From NCBI GenBank assembly GCA_016872875.1, contig VGYW01000106.1:1-20893 (forward strand): a DNA stretch of 20,893 bases, given 5' to 3'. This document shows, piece after piece, positions 20,869 through 20,893 of the stretch. Source of the stretch: Planctomycetota bacterium. Its GTDB lineage: Bacteria; Planctomycetota; PUPC01; DSUN01. Every line of letters begins with the position of its first letter. Within the stretch, counting starts at the first letter, position 1. The notes beneath the pieces were generated by a model. The model searched no databases. It was not told the DNA's origin and saw only the letters and a list, made by a program, of their open reading frames with translations. Made by a program: the position numbers and the translations under genes.

Positions 20869-20893
20869 AACCACCAAACCACAAGCACCAAGC

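Noticed and set aside
20517..20891. 124-aa minus-strand open frame at the right edge
   Set aside because: Antisense to the DUF6398 gene and runs through both hairpins; no ribosome-binding site or family features.

Overview
The window is GC-rich DNA that looks like a member of the PVC superphylum, most likely Planctomycetota or a close relative (inference). The reasons are an exported PQQ-type propeller protein, giant secreted repeat proteins of which one carries a DUF1559-like pseudopilin segment, a DUF1080 / Gfo-Idh-MocA pair, and many short palindromic and tandem repeats, several of them inside genes. No rRNA, tRNA, CRISPR array or transposase was seen.

Layout. 1-937: mostly non-coding, with a curved-DNA/promoter signal pointing off the left edge and a nested inverted-repeat element. 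938-4864: exported methyltransferase-like plus PQQ-propeller protein. 4909-5943: strong promoter and a two-gene Panacea (SocA-like) antitoxin / PemK-like protein operon. 5980-14872 (minus): two tandem paralogous giant envelope proteins (1255 and 1671 aa), each with five ~170-residue repeats. The upstream one also carries a pseudopilin-like segment, TPRs and a proline-rich tail, and is driven by a TTGACA promoter. 15257-17364: a DUF1080 protein and a Tat-exported Gfo/Idh/MocA oxidoreductase, plausibly a periplasmic 3-keto-glycoside pathway. 17512-20118 (minus): a defence and stability block, namely an AbiL-like AAA ATPase + RloB operon behind a perfect TTGACA-N17-TATAAT promoter, preceded by a PF09720-type antitoxin / ParE-type toxin operon. 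20290-20727: a divergent DUF6398 gene. 20728-20893: two perfect hairpins.

The least ordinary signals are three. (1) A three-module simple-repeat cassette (heptamer CGTGAYN, nonamer NGTCCCNNN, heptamer CGTSCCG) occurs in the same order and strand after both the DUF1080 and the oxidoreductase genes, each copy starting with TGATGCGTGA at the stop codon. (2) Short palindromes and tandem repeats sit in frame inside the two largest envelope proteins, including a perfect 30-bp palindrome encoding IAEFMNSAI. (3) A giant protein fuses a five-repeat ectodomain, a pseudopilin-like segment and TPRs. All family calls come from reading translated motifs by eye; no database search was run.
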